Assembly: GCA_023265355.1 (NCBI GenBank)
Contig: JAHFTZ010000017.1
Location: 1 to 12,692, forward strand
Direction: 5' to 3'
Source: Terriglobus sp.
GTDB lineage: Bacteria > Acidobacteriota > Terriglobia > Terriglobales > Acidobacteriaceae
DNA: 12,692 nt
In this document: in pieces, positions 1 through 6,726 of the stretch
How positions within the stretch are numbered: the first letter of the stretch is position 1
Layout of the letters: the number at the start of each line of letters is the position of its first letter
The notes under the pieces: model-generated
Told to the model about the DNA's origin: nothing
What the model saw: only the letters and a program-made list of their open reading frames with translations
The model's database searches: none
Made by a program: the position numbers and the translations under genes

Positions 1-118
1 CACGCCGGATGGCTGGCACCACACGCCGCAGGACACGCTGGACAAGATCTCTGCTCGTAGTCTGCAGATCTCGGGCGATCTGCTGCTCGAAACTCTTCAC
101 CTCATCAACCAGCACTAG
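1..118 (+). CDS. C-terminal fragment of an M28-family metallopeptidase (partial, left edge)
   Basis: An open frame enters from the left edge (first full codon at base 2) and ends at the TAG at 116-118, giving 39 residues. It contains GWHHTPQDTLDKIS followed by a helix like SLQISGDLLLETLHLIN. This is the typical end of M28 zinc aminopeptidases and glutaminyl-cyclase-like proteins: the H-T-x-x-D-T-x-D-K-I motif carries the last metal-ligand histidine and is followed by a final amphipathic helix. Family knowledge suggests an exported di-zinc peptidase, but the catalytic core, signal peptide and start lie outside the window, so subfamily and substrate cannot be judged. The next gene starts 27 bases downstream on the same strand. 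Confidence 0.72.
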   Translation, partial: TPDGWHHTPQDTLDKISARSLQISGDLLLETLHLINQH

Positions 119-145
119 CTTGCGTCAAGTAGCATCAAACGAACG

Positions 146-1078
146 ATGCCCAACGCCCCACTTAGTTTCTGGATAGGCTTTCACGTTCTGCTTCTGGTCA
201 TTCTGGGAGCGGAGTGGCTGCTCCTGCGCGAACAGACCGCCAAGCGCAGCTATATCGCCACGGCCCTCTGGATCTTTGGGGCGATCGGTTTTGCGGCCGT
301 GCTCTACACCGGCCTGAATCCGCGCCTTGGAACGGAGTTTCTCGCGGGCTACGCGTTGGAAGAGTCGCTTTCGATCGACAATCTCTTCGTCTTCCTGATT
401 CTCTTCCAGACCTTCCGCGTAGAAGGTCCGCAGCAGCGCCGCGTGCTCTTCTGGGGCATTCTGGGTGCGGTGATCATGCGTGCGGGCTTCATCGTGCTCG
501 GCGTGGAGCTGCTCGAAAAGTTCAACTGGGTCACCTACATCTTCGCGGTTCTACTCCTCATCGCCGCCGTTCGTCTAGTGATCCCCGAGGACGAATCGAA
601 GAAGCACGAAAAGCCGAAGTGGACGCAGTGGATCGAACGCTGGACTCCGATCAGCAACAAGCAGACGGGCTTCTTTGCAATGGAGGAGTGCAACGGCAAG
701 CGCCGCCGCCAGCCTACGGTGCTTCTGCTGGCACTGATCGCGATTGCCTTCACCGACTTCGTCTTTGCACTCGACTCCATCCCTGCGGTCCTTTCGATCA
801 CGCGCCACACCTTCATCGCCTACAGCTCGAACATCATGGCGGTGATGGGCCTGCGCTCGCTCTTCTTCGTTCTGGCGCATATGTTGAAGCAGCTGCGTTA
901 CCTGCACTACGGGCTTGCCGCTGTGCTGGCGTTTGCAGCGGGAAAAATGATCGTGGCGGAGTGGTACGAGATCTCCCCTGCGATCTCGCTCGTGGTGATC
1001 TTTGCCATCCTTGTGGTGACGGCGGCGATCTCCATCATGGTCGAAAAACGGATGGAAGAGAAGGCGAGGAGCGCCTAG
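146..1078 (+). CDS. TerC/Alx-family integral membrane protein
   Basis: The 310-residue product is very hydrophobic, with about nine likely membrane segments (roughly residues 8-26, 38-55, 68-88, 102-121, 129-146, 191-214, 225-246, 254-271 and 277-298). The TerC hallmarks are present: the acidic motif EESLSIDNLFVF (72-83) in the third segment, and TDFVFALDSIPAVLSIT (203-219) followed by SSNIMAVMGLRSLFF (227-241). The conserved acids E72, E73, D78, D204 and D210 are those expected to line a metal-ion path. Length is normal for the Alx/TerC type. Members have been linked to tellurite resistance and to manganese export, with some loading exported metalloproteins; which applies here cannot be told. 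The ATG at 146 gives the usual N-terminus, but no clear Shine-Dalgarno precedes it. No ter-operon partners and no space for a yybP-ykoY type leader are seen upstream. Confidence 0.92.
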   Translation: MPNAPLSFWIGFHVLLLVILGAEWLLLREQTAKRSYIATALWIFGAIGFAAVLYTGLNPRLGTEFLAGYALEESLSIDNLFVFLILFQTFRVEGPQQRRVLFWGILGAVIMRAGFIVLGVELLEKFNWVTYIFAVLLLIAAVRLVIPEDESKKHEKPKWTQWIERWTPISNKQTGFFAMEECNGKRRRQPTVLLLALIAIAFTDFVFALDSIPAVLSITRHTFIAYSSNIMAVMGLRSLFFVLAHMLKQLRYLHYGLAAVLAFAAGKMIVAEWYEISPAISLVVIFAILVVTAAISIMVEKRMEEKARSA

Positions 1079-1147
1079 AAGCGTTCGTTTTCGATCAAAT
1101 CGACGGTCCAGACGCGTCCGGGTGCGCGCATGACTTAAGATGAATTT

Positions 1148-2266
1148 GTGCCTTCTATCTCTCTGAAAACGCCCTCTGCCTCCTACGACGTAACGCTCGG
1201 AACCTCGCTTCTGAAGACCCTGCGGCAGCGGATCACCCGCGCTACGGGGTCGCGGACGAGCCGTATCTTCTTTGTGACCTCCCCTGCCCTTTGGAAGCTG
1301 TGGGGAGAGGCCGTGACGGAGAGCTTCGAATCAGCGACGGTGTTGTTTCTTCCGGCGGGCGAATCGCACAAGCGCTTCGCTTCGGTCGAGAAGCTCCTGG
1401 AGCAGCTCGCGCGGAATGGCGCTGATCGCGACTCGATTCTCGTGGCCTTTGGTGGCGGAGTCGTCGGTGATCTCACCGGGTTTCTTGCTGCGATCTATAT
1501 GCGTGGCATTCGCGTGGTGCAGGTGCCCACAACGCTGCTGGCGCAGGTGGATTCCTCTGTTGGCGGAAAGACCGGAGTGAACCTCGCTGCGGGCAAGAAT
1601 CTTGTAGGCAGTTTTCACCATCCGGTGGCGGTCATCGCGGATATCGATGTCCTTGGAACACTGCCCAAAAACGAGCTGCGCGCGGGCCTCCAGGAGGCCA
1701 TCAAGAGCGGCGTCATTCGCGATCCGAAGCTCTTTGCGTTTCTTGAAAAGAATGCGGACAAGGTACTGGCTGGCGACGCGAAGTCGCTGCAGACGGTCGT
1801 GGATCGCAGCCTTCGAGTGAAGGCCGATGTCGTCAATCAGGACGAGCTGGAAAACGGCCTGCGCATGATCCTGAACTTCGGGCACACCATCGGCCATGCC
1901 ATCGAAGCCGCCACGAACTACACCGTTCTTCTGCACGGAGAAGCCATCGGCTGGGGTATGATCGCCGCCATTCGTCTCGCGGAGCAGCGTGGAGCGATGA
2001 GCGAGAAAGATGCGAAGCGCGTTGTGGGCCTGATTCATCGCTATGGCCCCCTGCCGCCCTTCAAGGCAACGGCGGAGCGACTGGTGCAACTAAGCGCGGG
2101 CGACAAGAAGAATCGCGGCGGTGCGAAGCGCTTTATTCTTCCTACGGGTATCGGCACGGTCGAGATCGTGACCGATGTGACAGAGGAAGAGCTTGTAGAC
2201 GCAACCTCAGCCATGCTGAGGGAGATGTCTGCGATTGCCAAGCCGAAGAGACAGGCGAAGCGATGA
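1148..2266 (+). CDS. aroB: 3-dehydroquinate synthase
   Basis: AroB converts DAHP (3-deoxy-D-arabino-heptulosonate 7-phosphate) to 3-dehydroquinate, the second step of the shikimate pathway, in the cytoplasm with NAD+ and a divalent metal. The 372-residue protein has the NAD-binding glycine stretch GGGVVGDLTGF (102-112), the core VPTTLLAQVDSSVGGKTGVN (126-145) with catalytic lysines near K141 and K151, and the metal ligands E183 (QEAIKSG), H246 (NFGHTIGHA) and H263 (LHGEAIGWG). Length is typical. Translation starts at a GTG; the nearby ATG at 1140 is out of frame, and the ribosome site is weak. The C-terminus ends in a basic tail. The stop overlaps the start of the next gene in an ATGA, so coupled translation with the menaquinone methyltransferase is likely. 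aroC lies about 6 kb away on the other strand. Confidence 0.97.
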   Translation: MPSISLKTPSASYDVTLGTSLLKTLRQRITRATGSRTSRIFFVTSPALWKLWGEAVTESFESATVLFLPAGESHKRFASVEKLLEQLARNGADRDSILVAFGGGVVGDLTGFLAAIYMRGIRVVQVPTTLLAQVDSSVGGKTGVNLAAGKNLVGSFHHPVAVIADIDVLGTLPKNELRAGLQEAIKSGVIRDPKLFAFLEKNADKVLAGDAKSLQTVVDRSLRVKADVVNQDELENGLRMILNFGHTIGHAIEAATNYTVLLHGEAIGWGMIAAIRLAEQRGAMSEKDAKRVVGLIHRYGPLPPFKATAERLVQLSAGDKKNRGGAKRFILPTGIGTVEIVTDVTEEELVDATSAMLREMSAIAKPKRQAKR

Positions 2267-3015
2267 GCGCTCGCATTGGCGCGACCCCGGAAGGTGCGAA
2301 GGATAAGGACTCCGCTGCGGCTGCGGTGCAGAAGATGTTTGATGAGATCGCGCCGCGTTACGATCTGCTGAATCATGTGCTCTCCGCAGGCGTGGACAAG
2401 CACTGGTGGAACAAGGCGGCGAAGACCTTCGACGGGACGCTGAAGCGCCCGGACGCGAAAGTGCTCGATCTCTGCTGCGGCACAGGCGATATGACACGCG
2501 CGTTGCTCGCGCGCAGAGCGGCAGGCGCAGAGCCGGTTCTGGCGATCGATTTCTCCCACAACATGATCGAGCTTGCGCGCAAAAAGCTCGCTACCGAGAA
2601 TGCCATCTTCGTGGAGGCGGACGCGCTTCACCTTCCTCTCGAAGATGCGACGCAAGACCTCGTGATCTCCGCATTCGGCTTCCGCAATCTCGCCGACTAC
2701 GAAGCTGGCCTGCGCGAGATCCGGCGCGTCCTCAAGCCGGGCGGACAGATCGGGATTCTCGACTTCGGCGAGCCCGAGGGTCTGCTGGGCAAGGCGTACC
2801 GCGTGTACTTCAAACAGGTACTGCCGCGCATCGGAGCAATGATCAGCGGAAGCAAAAGTTCGTATACCTACCTGCCCGCGTCCGTGGAGAAGTTTCCAAA
2901 GCCCAAAGTGATGCTGGGCATGATGGCGGAGGCGGGCTTCGCCAAAACTGCATGGACGCCTTACCTCTTTGGCGTGGCCGGACTCTTTCGTGGCATTGCT
3001 GGCGATCCCCGCTAA
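2263..3015 (+). CDS. ubiE: Demethylmenaquinone methyltransferase (UbiE/MenG family)
   Basis: This SAM-dependent C-methyltransferase carries out the final ring methylation of menaquinone (and of ubiquinone precursors in organisms that make it). The 250-residue product begins with about 20 poorly conserved residues, then QKMFDEIAPRYDLLNHVLS (23-41). It has SAM motif I VLDLCCGTGDMT (67-78), the acidic ribose-binding region LAIDFS (93-98), the signature FGFRNLADYEAGLREIRRVL (139-158), and the LKPGG motif (158-162). The C-terminal SSYTYLPASVEKFP (199-212) is also typical of the family. Its ATG overlaps the aroB stop by four bases. If the host is an acidobacterium, menaquinone is the expected quinone and menG would be the better name. 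The cation transporter gene follows after 25 bases. Confidence 0.93.
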   Translation: MSARIGATPEGAKDKDSAAAAVQKMFDEIAPRYDLLNHVLSAGVDKHWWNKAAKTFDGTLKRPDAKVLDLCCGTGDMTRALLARRAAGAEPVLAIDFSHNMIELARKKLATENAIFVEADALHLPLEDATQDLVISAFGFRNLADYEAGLREIRRVLKPGGQIGILDFGEPEGLLGKAYRVYFKQVLPRIGAMISGSKSSYTYLPASVEKFPKPKVMLGMMAEAGFAKTAWTPYLFGVAGLFRGIAGDPR

Positions 3016-3040
3016 AGCTACCGTGTAGGCTGAGGAAGCG

Positions 3041-4477
3041 ATGAAGGACCCGATCCGGAGTGCCGAATTAAATGCGATCTCCACGCACAGCGCCGCCAAA
3101 CAGGGCGCAGCGCTGAGCAGCGTCATCGGCGCGGCGTTCATCACGGCACTCAAGATCGTCACCGGCGTGATGACTGGCTCCCTCGGCATGCTGAGTGAAG
3201 CAGCCCACTCCGGCATCGATCTGATCGCAGCAGCCATCACGCTCTTCAGCGTTCGCGTCTCCGACAAGCCCGCCGACGAAGACCACACCTACGGCCATGG
3301 CAAGATCGAGAGCCTCTCCGCGTTTATCGAGACGGTGCTGATGCTGGCTTCGTGCGTATGGATTGTGGTGGAAGCCATTCGCCGCATGCTGGGCGACCTG
3401 CCGGAGCTGAAGTTTTCCATCTGGCCCGTCGTCGTTCTGCTTCTTTCCATCGTTGTGGACTGGACGCGTTCCCGGCAACTGGGGCGCGTGGCACGCGAGT
3501 CTCAGTCGCAGGCACTGGAAGCCGATGCGATGCACTTCGGCACCGACATCTGGTCGAGCGCGGCGGTGCTCGTCGGTCTGGGCGCAACCTATGCCGGGCA
3601 GCACTGGCAACTGCGGTGGCTGGAGTTCGCCGATCCCTTCGCGGCTCTAGTAGTAAGCTGCATCATTCTTCACGTCAGCTGGAAGCTGGCGCGGGAGACG
3701 GTCAATGCCCTTCTCGACAGCACGCCTCCGGGGCTGCAGCGCGACGTGGCCAAAGCCATCGAGGGCGTGGACGGCGTCCTTGGCGTGGAGCGTGTGCGCA
3801 TGCGACGTTCAGGCGCAAAGTACTTCGCCGACGTCACCGTAGAGATGCCGCGCAACATGACCTTCCAGCGGACGGAGCAGCTCGTGGAAGCCGCGACCCG
3901 CGCCGTGCAGAAGTCGCTTCCGGACTCCGATGTGATGATTCGCACGGTGCCTGTGGCGACAGTGGAAGAGAGCGTCTTTGACCGCGTCCGTGCCGTGGCG
4001 CAGCGCAACGATCTTTCCATTCACGACGTGACGGTGCAGGAGTATGACGATGGCCTTCACGTCGAGCAGCATCTTGAGTTGGCCGCAACAATGTCTCTGC
4101 GCGAAGCCCATGATCTGGTGACGCGCATCGAAGCGCAGATGTGCAGCGAGGTGCCGGAGATCGCGGCGATTGCAACCCATATCGAGAGCGAAGAGGCGAC
4201 CATCGAACGTCCGGAGATGGTCTCCGATGAGCGCCTGAACGCCCTTCTCTGCGATGCAGCGGAAGGCTTCGAAGAAGTGCTGGATGTACACAACGTGAAG
4301 ATGATCCGCGTCGGCGACCGCGTACAGATGAGTTGCCACTGCACCATGCCGGACGATCTGGAGATGGCTCGCGTGCACACGGTCATCTCCGAGCTGGAGG
4401 CCAGCTTCCGCCGTAGCTGCCCCGAGGTCGCGCGGCTTCTGATCCATCCGGAACCAGCAACAGATAACATGCGATAG
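3041..4477 (+). CDS. Cation diffusion facilitator (divalent metal efflux) with an extended triple-repeat cytoplasmic region
   Basis: The 478-residue protein is a CDF transporter, expected to export Zn2+ or a similar ion in exchange for protons. Membrane helices fill roughly residues 25-215. The transport site is visible as H56-x3-D60 in helix 2 (LSEAAHSGIDL) and H165-x3-D169 in helix 5 (DAMHFGTDIWSS), with the family motif DHTYGHGKIESL (81-92) between. This double HxxxD arrangement is the one usually associated with zinc. The tail is unusual. Beyond the normal dimerisation module (about 225-305) come two further alpha/beta modules of similar pattern (about 308-385 and 393-470), the last containing Cys-His-Cys at 432-434. 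Typical bacterial CDFs have about 300 residues. The start is well supported: GAGGA at 3032-3036 lies four bases before the ATG. The next gene follows 12 bases later. Confidence 0.93.
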   Translation: MKDPIRSAELNAISTHSAAKQGAALSSVIGAAFITALKIVTGVMTGSLGMLSEAAHSGIDLIAAAITLFSVRVSDKPADEDHTYGHGKIESLSAFIETVLMLASCVWIVVEAIRRMLGDLPELKFSIWPVVVLLLSIVVDWTRSRQLGRVARESQSQALEADAMHFGTDIWSSAAVLVGLGATYAGQHWQLRWLEFADPFAALVVSCIILHVSWKLARETVNALLDSTPPGLQRDVAKAIEGVDGVLGVERVRMRRSGAKYFADVTVEMPRNMTFQRTEQLVEAATRAVQKSLPDSDVMIRTVPVATVEESVFDRVRAVAQRNDLSIHDVTVQEYDDGLHVEQHLELAATMSLREAHDLVTRIEAQMCSEVPEIAAIATHIESEEATIERPEMVSDERLNALLCDAAEGFEEVLDVHNVKMIRVGDRVQMSCHCTMPDDLEMARVHTVISELEASFRRSCPEVARLLIHPEPATDNMR

Positions 4478-4489
4478 GACGGAGACGAC

Positions 4490-5389
4490 GTGGCGATACG
4501 TGTGCGATGGAGGAGAGGGCCGGTCAGGAAGCCGAGCTGGCGCATGCTGCAGGCGCGCCGGTACTTCCATATCGTGATGACGGTGCTGGCCATGCTCTCC
4601 GTAGCCCTTGTCTCTGCGCTGTTGACGATGCGCCTTGCGATCCACGGATCGGAGGTGGAAGTGCCGAATTTGAGCGGCCTGACGCTCGAAGAAGCCGCAG
4701 CGATGACGTCGAAGGCGCGCCTGAACCTGACGCTCGAAAACAAGTTTTACTCCACCACTGTACCCAGTGGGCGCGTTCTGTCGCAGTCTCCCAGCGCGGG
4801 CAGCAAGGTGCGCCCTGACTGGCATGTGCGCGTAACCGAGAGCATCGGCAGCCAGAAGGTTTCGATCCCGGACACCGTGGGAATGACAGAACGCGATGCG
4901 GCGATGGCGGTCCGGCATGCGCTTCTGGATCTCGGTGCCCTGGCGCATATCCCCGCTCCTGGATCGAGCGAGATGGTGCTGGCGCAGACGCCGCCTCCCA
5001 ACGCCGAGGGCGTGGACAAGCCGCAGGTGAGCCTTCTGCTCAGCTCAGGTGAGACGCTGACTACAAAAGCGTATGTGATGCCGAACCTTGTGGGTCTGAG
5101 CTGGCATGAGGCGCAGACGCGCATGTCTGCTGCTGGTCTGCGGTTGCTGGCCATTACGCCGTATGTTGCTCCACCGGTGATTCCGGCGGTCACGGCAGCG
5201 CAGGTGGTGGGGCAGATGGCTCCTGTTGCGATTCCTGTGGCACCGGCTCCTCCTGTTTTGACAGTCGGCACAGTGACCTCGCAGCTTCCACTGGCGGGTG
5301 CGCGTGTGACGGGGGCGGATACGATCAGAGCCTATCTGAATGGCGCGCGGAATGCTCCGGCTGTGGTGGCTGCTCCTTCCCAACCGTAA
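4490..5389 (+). CDS. Membrane-anchored triple-PASTA protein without a kinase domain
   Basis: The 299-residue product has a strongly basic N-terminus (residues 1-25), one membrane span (about 27-49) and then three PASTA modules on the exported side: about 55-118 (VEVPNLSGLTLEEA), 123-187 (VSIPDTVGMTERDA) and 195-284 (YVMPNLVGLSWHEA). The third is interrupted by a Pro/Ala/Val-rich insertion around 225-260. PASTA modules elsewhere bind muropeptides or beta-lactams and usually form the sensor of PknB-type kinases or the tail of penicillin-binding proteins. Neither a kinase nor a transpeptidase domain is present here, so the protein may be an adaptor or sensor at the peptidoglycan layer; that role is inferred. 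It starts at a GTG with GGAG (4481-4484) five bases upstream, 12 bases after the transporter gene. It converges on rsmB. Confidence 0.88.
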   Translation: MAIRVRWRRGPVRKPSWRMLQARRYFHIVMTVLAMLSVALVSALLTMRLAIHGSEVEVPNLSGLTLEEAAAMTSKARLNLTLENKFYSTTVPSGRVLSQSPSAGSKVRPDWHVRVTESIGSQKVSIPDTVGMTERDAAMAVRHALLDLGALAHIPAPGSSEMVLAQTPPPNAEGVDKPQVSLLLSSGETLTTKAYVMPNLVGLSWHEAQTRMSAAGLRLLAITPYVAPPVIPAVTAAQVVGQMAPVAIPVAPAPPVLTVGTVTSQLPLAGARVTGADTIRAYLNGARNAPAVVAAPSQP

Positions 5390-5418
5390 GCGATCGGGTC
5401 CCTCTTCGAGCCCCTTTT

Positions 5419-5447
5419 GTCATCCCGTAGCGGAGCGGAGGGATCGG
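5419..5447 (+). repeat. Hairpin intergenic repeat element in a convergent gap
   Basis: The gap between the convergent PASTA and rsmB genes contains GTCATCCCGTAGCGGAGCGG followed by AGGGATCGG. ATCCC (5422-5426) pairs with GGGAT (5440-5444) around a 13-base loop. From memory, the layout TCATCC-(GAGCGAAGCGA-like core)-GGATC matches a class of short dispersed hairpins common between genes in Acidobacteria and some other phyla. Only one copy lies in this window, so repetition across the genome is not shown here. The location between two gene ends would also suit transcription termination on both strands, although no T-run follows the hairpin directly. Confidence 0.5.
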
Positions 5448-5466
5448 CTGTTTCTTTCGCGATCAA

Positions 5467-6726
5467 TCAGGCAGGGCGCTCGATAAGTGCAGCGAAGAAG
5501 CCGTCGGTCGCGTGGGTTCCGGGCAGTGTGCGGAGCGTAGTGCCGCGGAGGGCCGTGTCGCGGAGATGTGCTGCCGACTCTGCGGACAGGATGTTTTCCT
5601 TCGCGAGACGCGCGAAGAGTGGAGCGATGTCCAGCTGCTTGAGCGCGGCGTGCTGCGGCTGGCTGAGCACCGAGCGCACGACGTCCTCGTTCTCCTCCGG
5701 CTCCAGCGAGCACGTTGAGTAAATCAGGCGTCCACCGGGAGCGAGCAGAGAGAGCGCCGTGGAAAGGATGGCGCGCTGGCGTTCGGACTGCCGTGCGAAC
5801 TCTTCGGGACGGATGGTGTGGCGGATCTCGGGATTGCGCGCCAGCGTGCCTGTACCGCTGCAGGGAACATCACAGAGGATGAGTTGGAAGGGCTTCGTAA
5901 ATGGTCCGCTGCGTTGCTGGGCGGTGAGATCGGCGACGACGGTTTCGATGTTAGGAAGACCCGCCCGCTCGACGCGGCGCTGCATCGCGGAGAGGCGTCG
6001 CGGGCTGAGATCTGCCGCCACGATCTTTGCTTCGGGATGACGCGCGGCCAGCACAAGGGTCTTACCTCCCGGAGCGGCGCAGCAGTCGAGGATGCGCTGC
6101 GCACCAACGGACGAAGCTGCCGTAAGCTCTGCGATGAGGCGTGAGCCATCGTCCATCTGCTGCGCGTTCTCAGTCGCATTGAAAAGCGAAGGGATATTCG
6201 GTTCGTGCTGATCCGCCTCCGCGATCGAGTGCGCGGTGCGATTGCCGTAGGTGTGCTTCCAGCGATCGAGGAGCCACTGCGGATGCGCGGCTTCGGGATC
6301 GAGATTCTTCTTGAGCGTCGCGCCTTCGCGCTGCACGCGACGAAGAACAGCGTTCACCATGCCAGCTGCGTGCGGTGCACCGTTGGCGCGGGCAAGCTCT
6401 ACGCTCTCGTTCAGCGCGGCGTGATCCGGGATGCGGTCAAGCAACAGCAGCTGAAATGTGCCGAGGCGCAGGGCGAGAAGGACGGGCGCGGGCATCTCCT
6501 GAAACGGACGCTGCAGATACGGGCGAAGGATGCTGTCGATGGCGAGCTGCCAGCGCAGCGTTCCCAGCACAAGCGTCGTGGTGAGATTGCGGTCTTCTGA
6601 AGAGAGTGCGTTGACTGCCATGGTGTGCAGCAGATCGTCAGAGTGACCTTTGCCAGAGGCGACGCGGTGGAGGATGGTAAAGGCCGCGGTGCGGGCTGCG
6701 GAGATTCTGGCGGGCGTTTCGGTCAT
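5467..6726 (-). CDS. rsmB: 16S rRNA (cytosine-967 C5)-methyltransferase RsmB/Sun
   Basis: RsmB methylates C967 of 16S rRNA using SAM. The 419-residue product has a NusB-like RNA-binding domain (about 8-140, with VLGTLRWQLAIDSILRPYL at 53-71 and ALNESVELA at 104-112) and a Rossmann methyltransferase domain (about 208-418). Key motifs are ILDCCAAPGGKTL (212-224), AADLSPRRL (237-245), CDVPCSGTGTLARNPEI (285-301) with C289, and IYSTCSLEPEENEDVV (335-350) with C339, which corresponds to the catalytic cysteine. One part is odd: only about 20 residues (176-196) link the two domains, where E. coli RsmB has roughly 50 more forming the RFM-specific subdomain. The frame is nevertheless open throughout. 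Its ATG overlaps the fmt stop as ATGA, suggesting coupled translation as the last gene of the aroC-def-fmt-rsmB cluster. Confidence 0.94.
   Translation of the reverse strand: MTETPARISAARTAAFTILHRVASGKGHSDDLLHTMAVNALSSEDRNLTTTLVLGTLRWQLAIDSILRPYLQRPFQEMPAPVLLALRLGTFQLLLLDRIPDHAALNESVELARANGAPHAAGMVNAVLRRVQREGATLKKNLDPEAAHPQWLLDRWKHTYGNRTAHSIAEADQHEPNIPSLFNATENAQQMDDGSRLIAELTAASSVGAQRILDCCAAPGGKTLVLAARHPEAKIVAADLSPRRLSAMQRRVERAGLPNIETVVADLTAQQRSGPFTKPFQLILCDVPCSGTGTLARNPEIRHTIRPEEFARQSERQRAILSTALSLLAPGGRLIYSTCSLEPEENEDVVRSVLSQPQHAALKQLDIAPLFARLAKENILSAESAAHLRDTALRGTTLRTLPGTHATDGFFAALIERPA

Noticed and set aside
119..145. A search for a manganese riboswitch leader before the TerC-family gene.
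   Set aside because: Only 27 bases separate the upstream stop from the start codon, too short for such a leader.
214..1143. A 309-residue open frame on the plus strand inside terC, in another frame.
   Set aside because: The translation is Arg/Ala/His-rich with no recognisable motif, as expected for an off-frame reading of GC-rich coding DNA, while the terC frame has clear family motifs.
2041..3288. A 415-residue minus-strand open frame across aroB, ubiE and the transporter gene.
   Set aside because: It is antisense to three well-supported genes and shows no domain pattern; long antisense frames are common at this GC content.
3809..4948. A 379-residue minus-strand open frame opposite the transporter tail and the PASTA gene.
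   Set aside because: The His/Arg-rich translation lacks motifs and is fully antisense to supported coding sequence.
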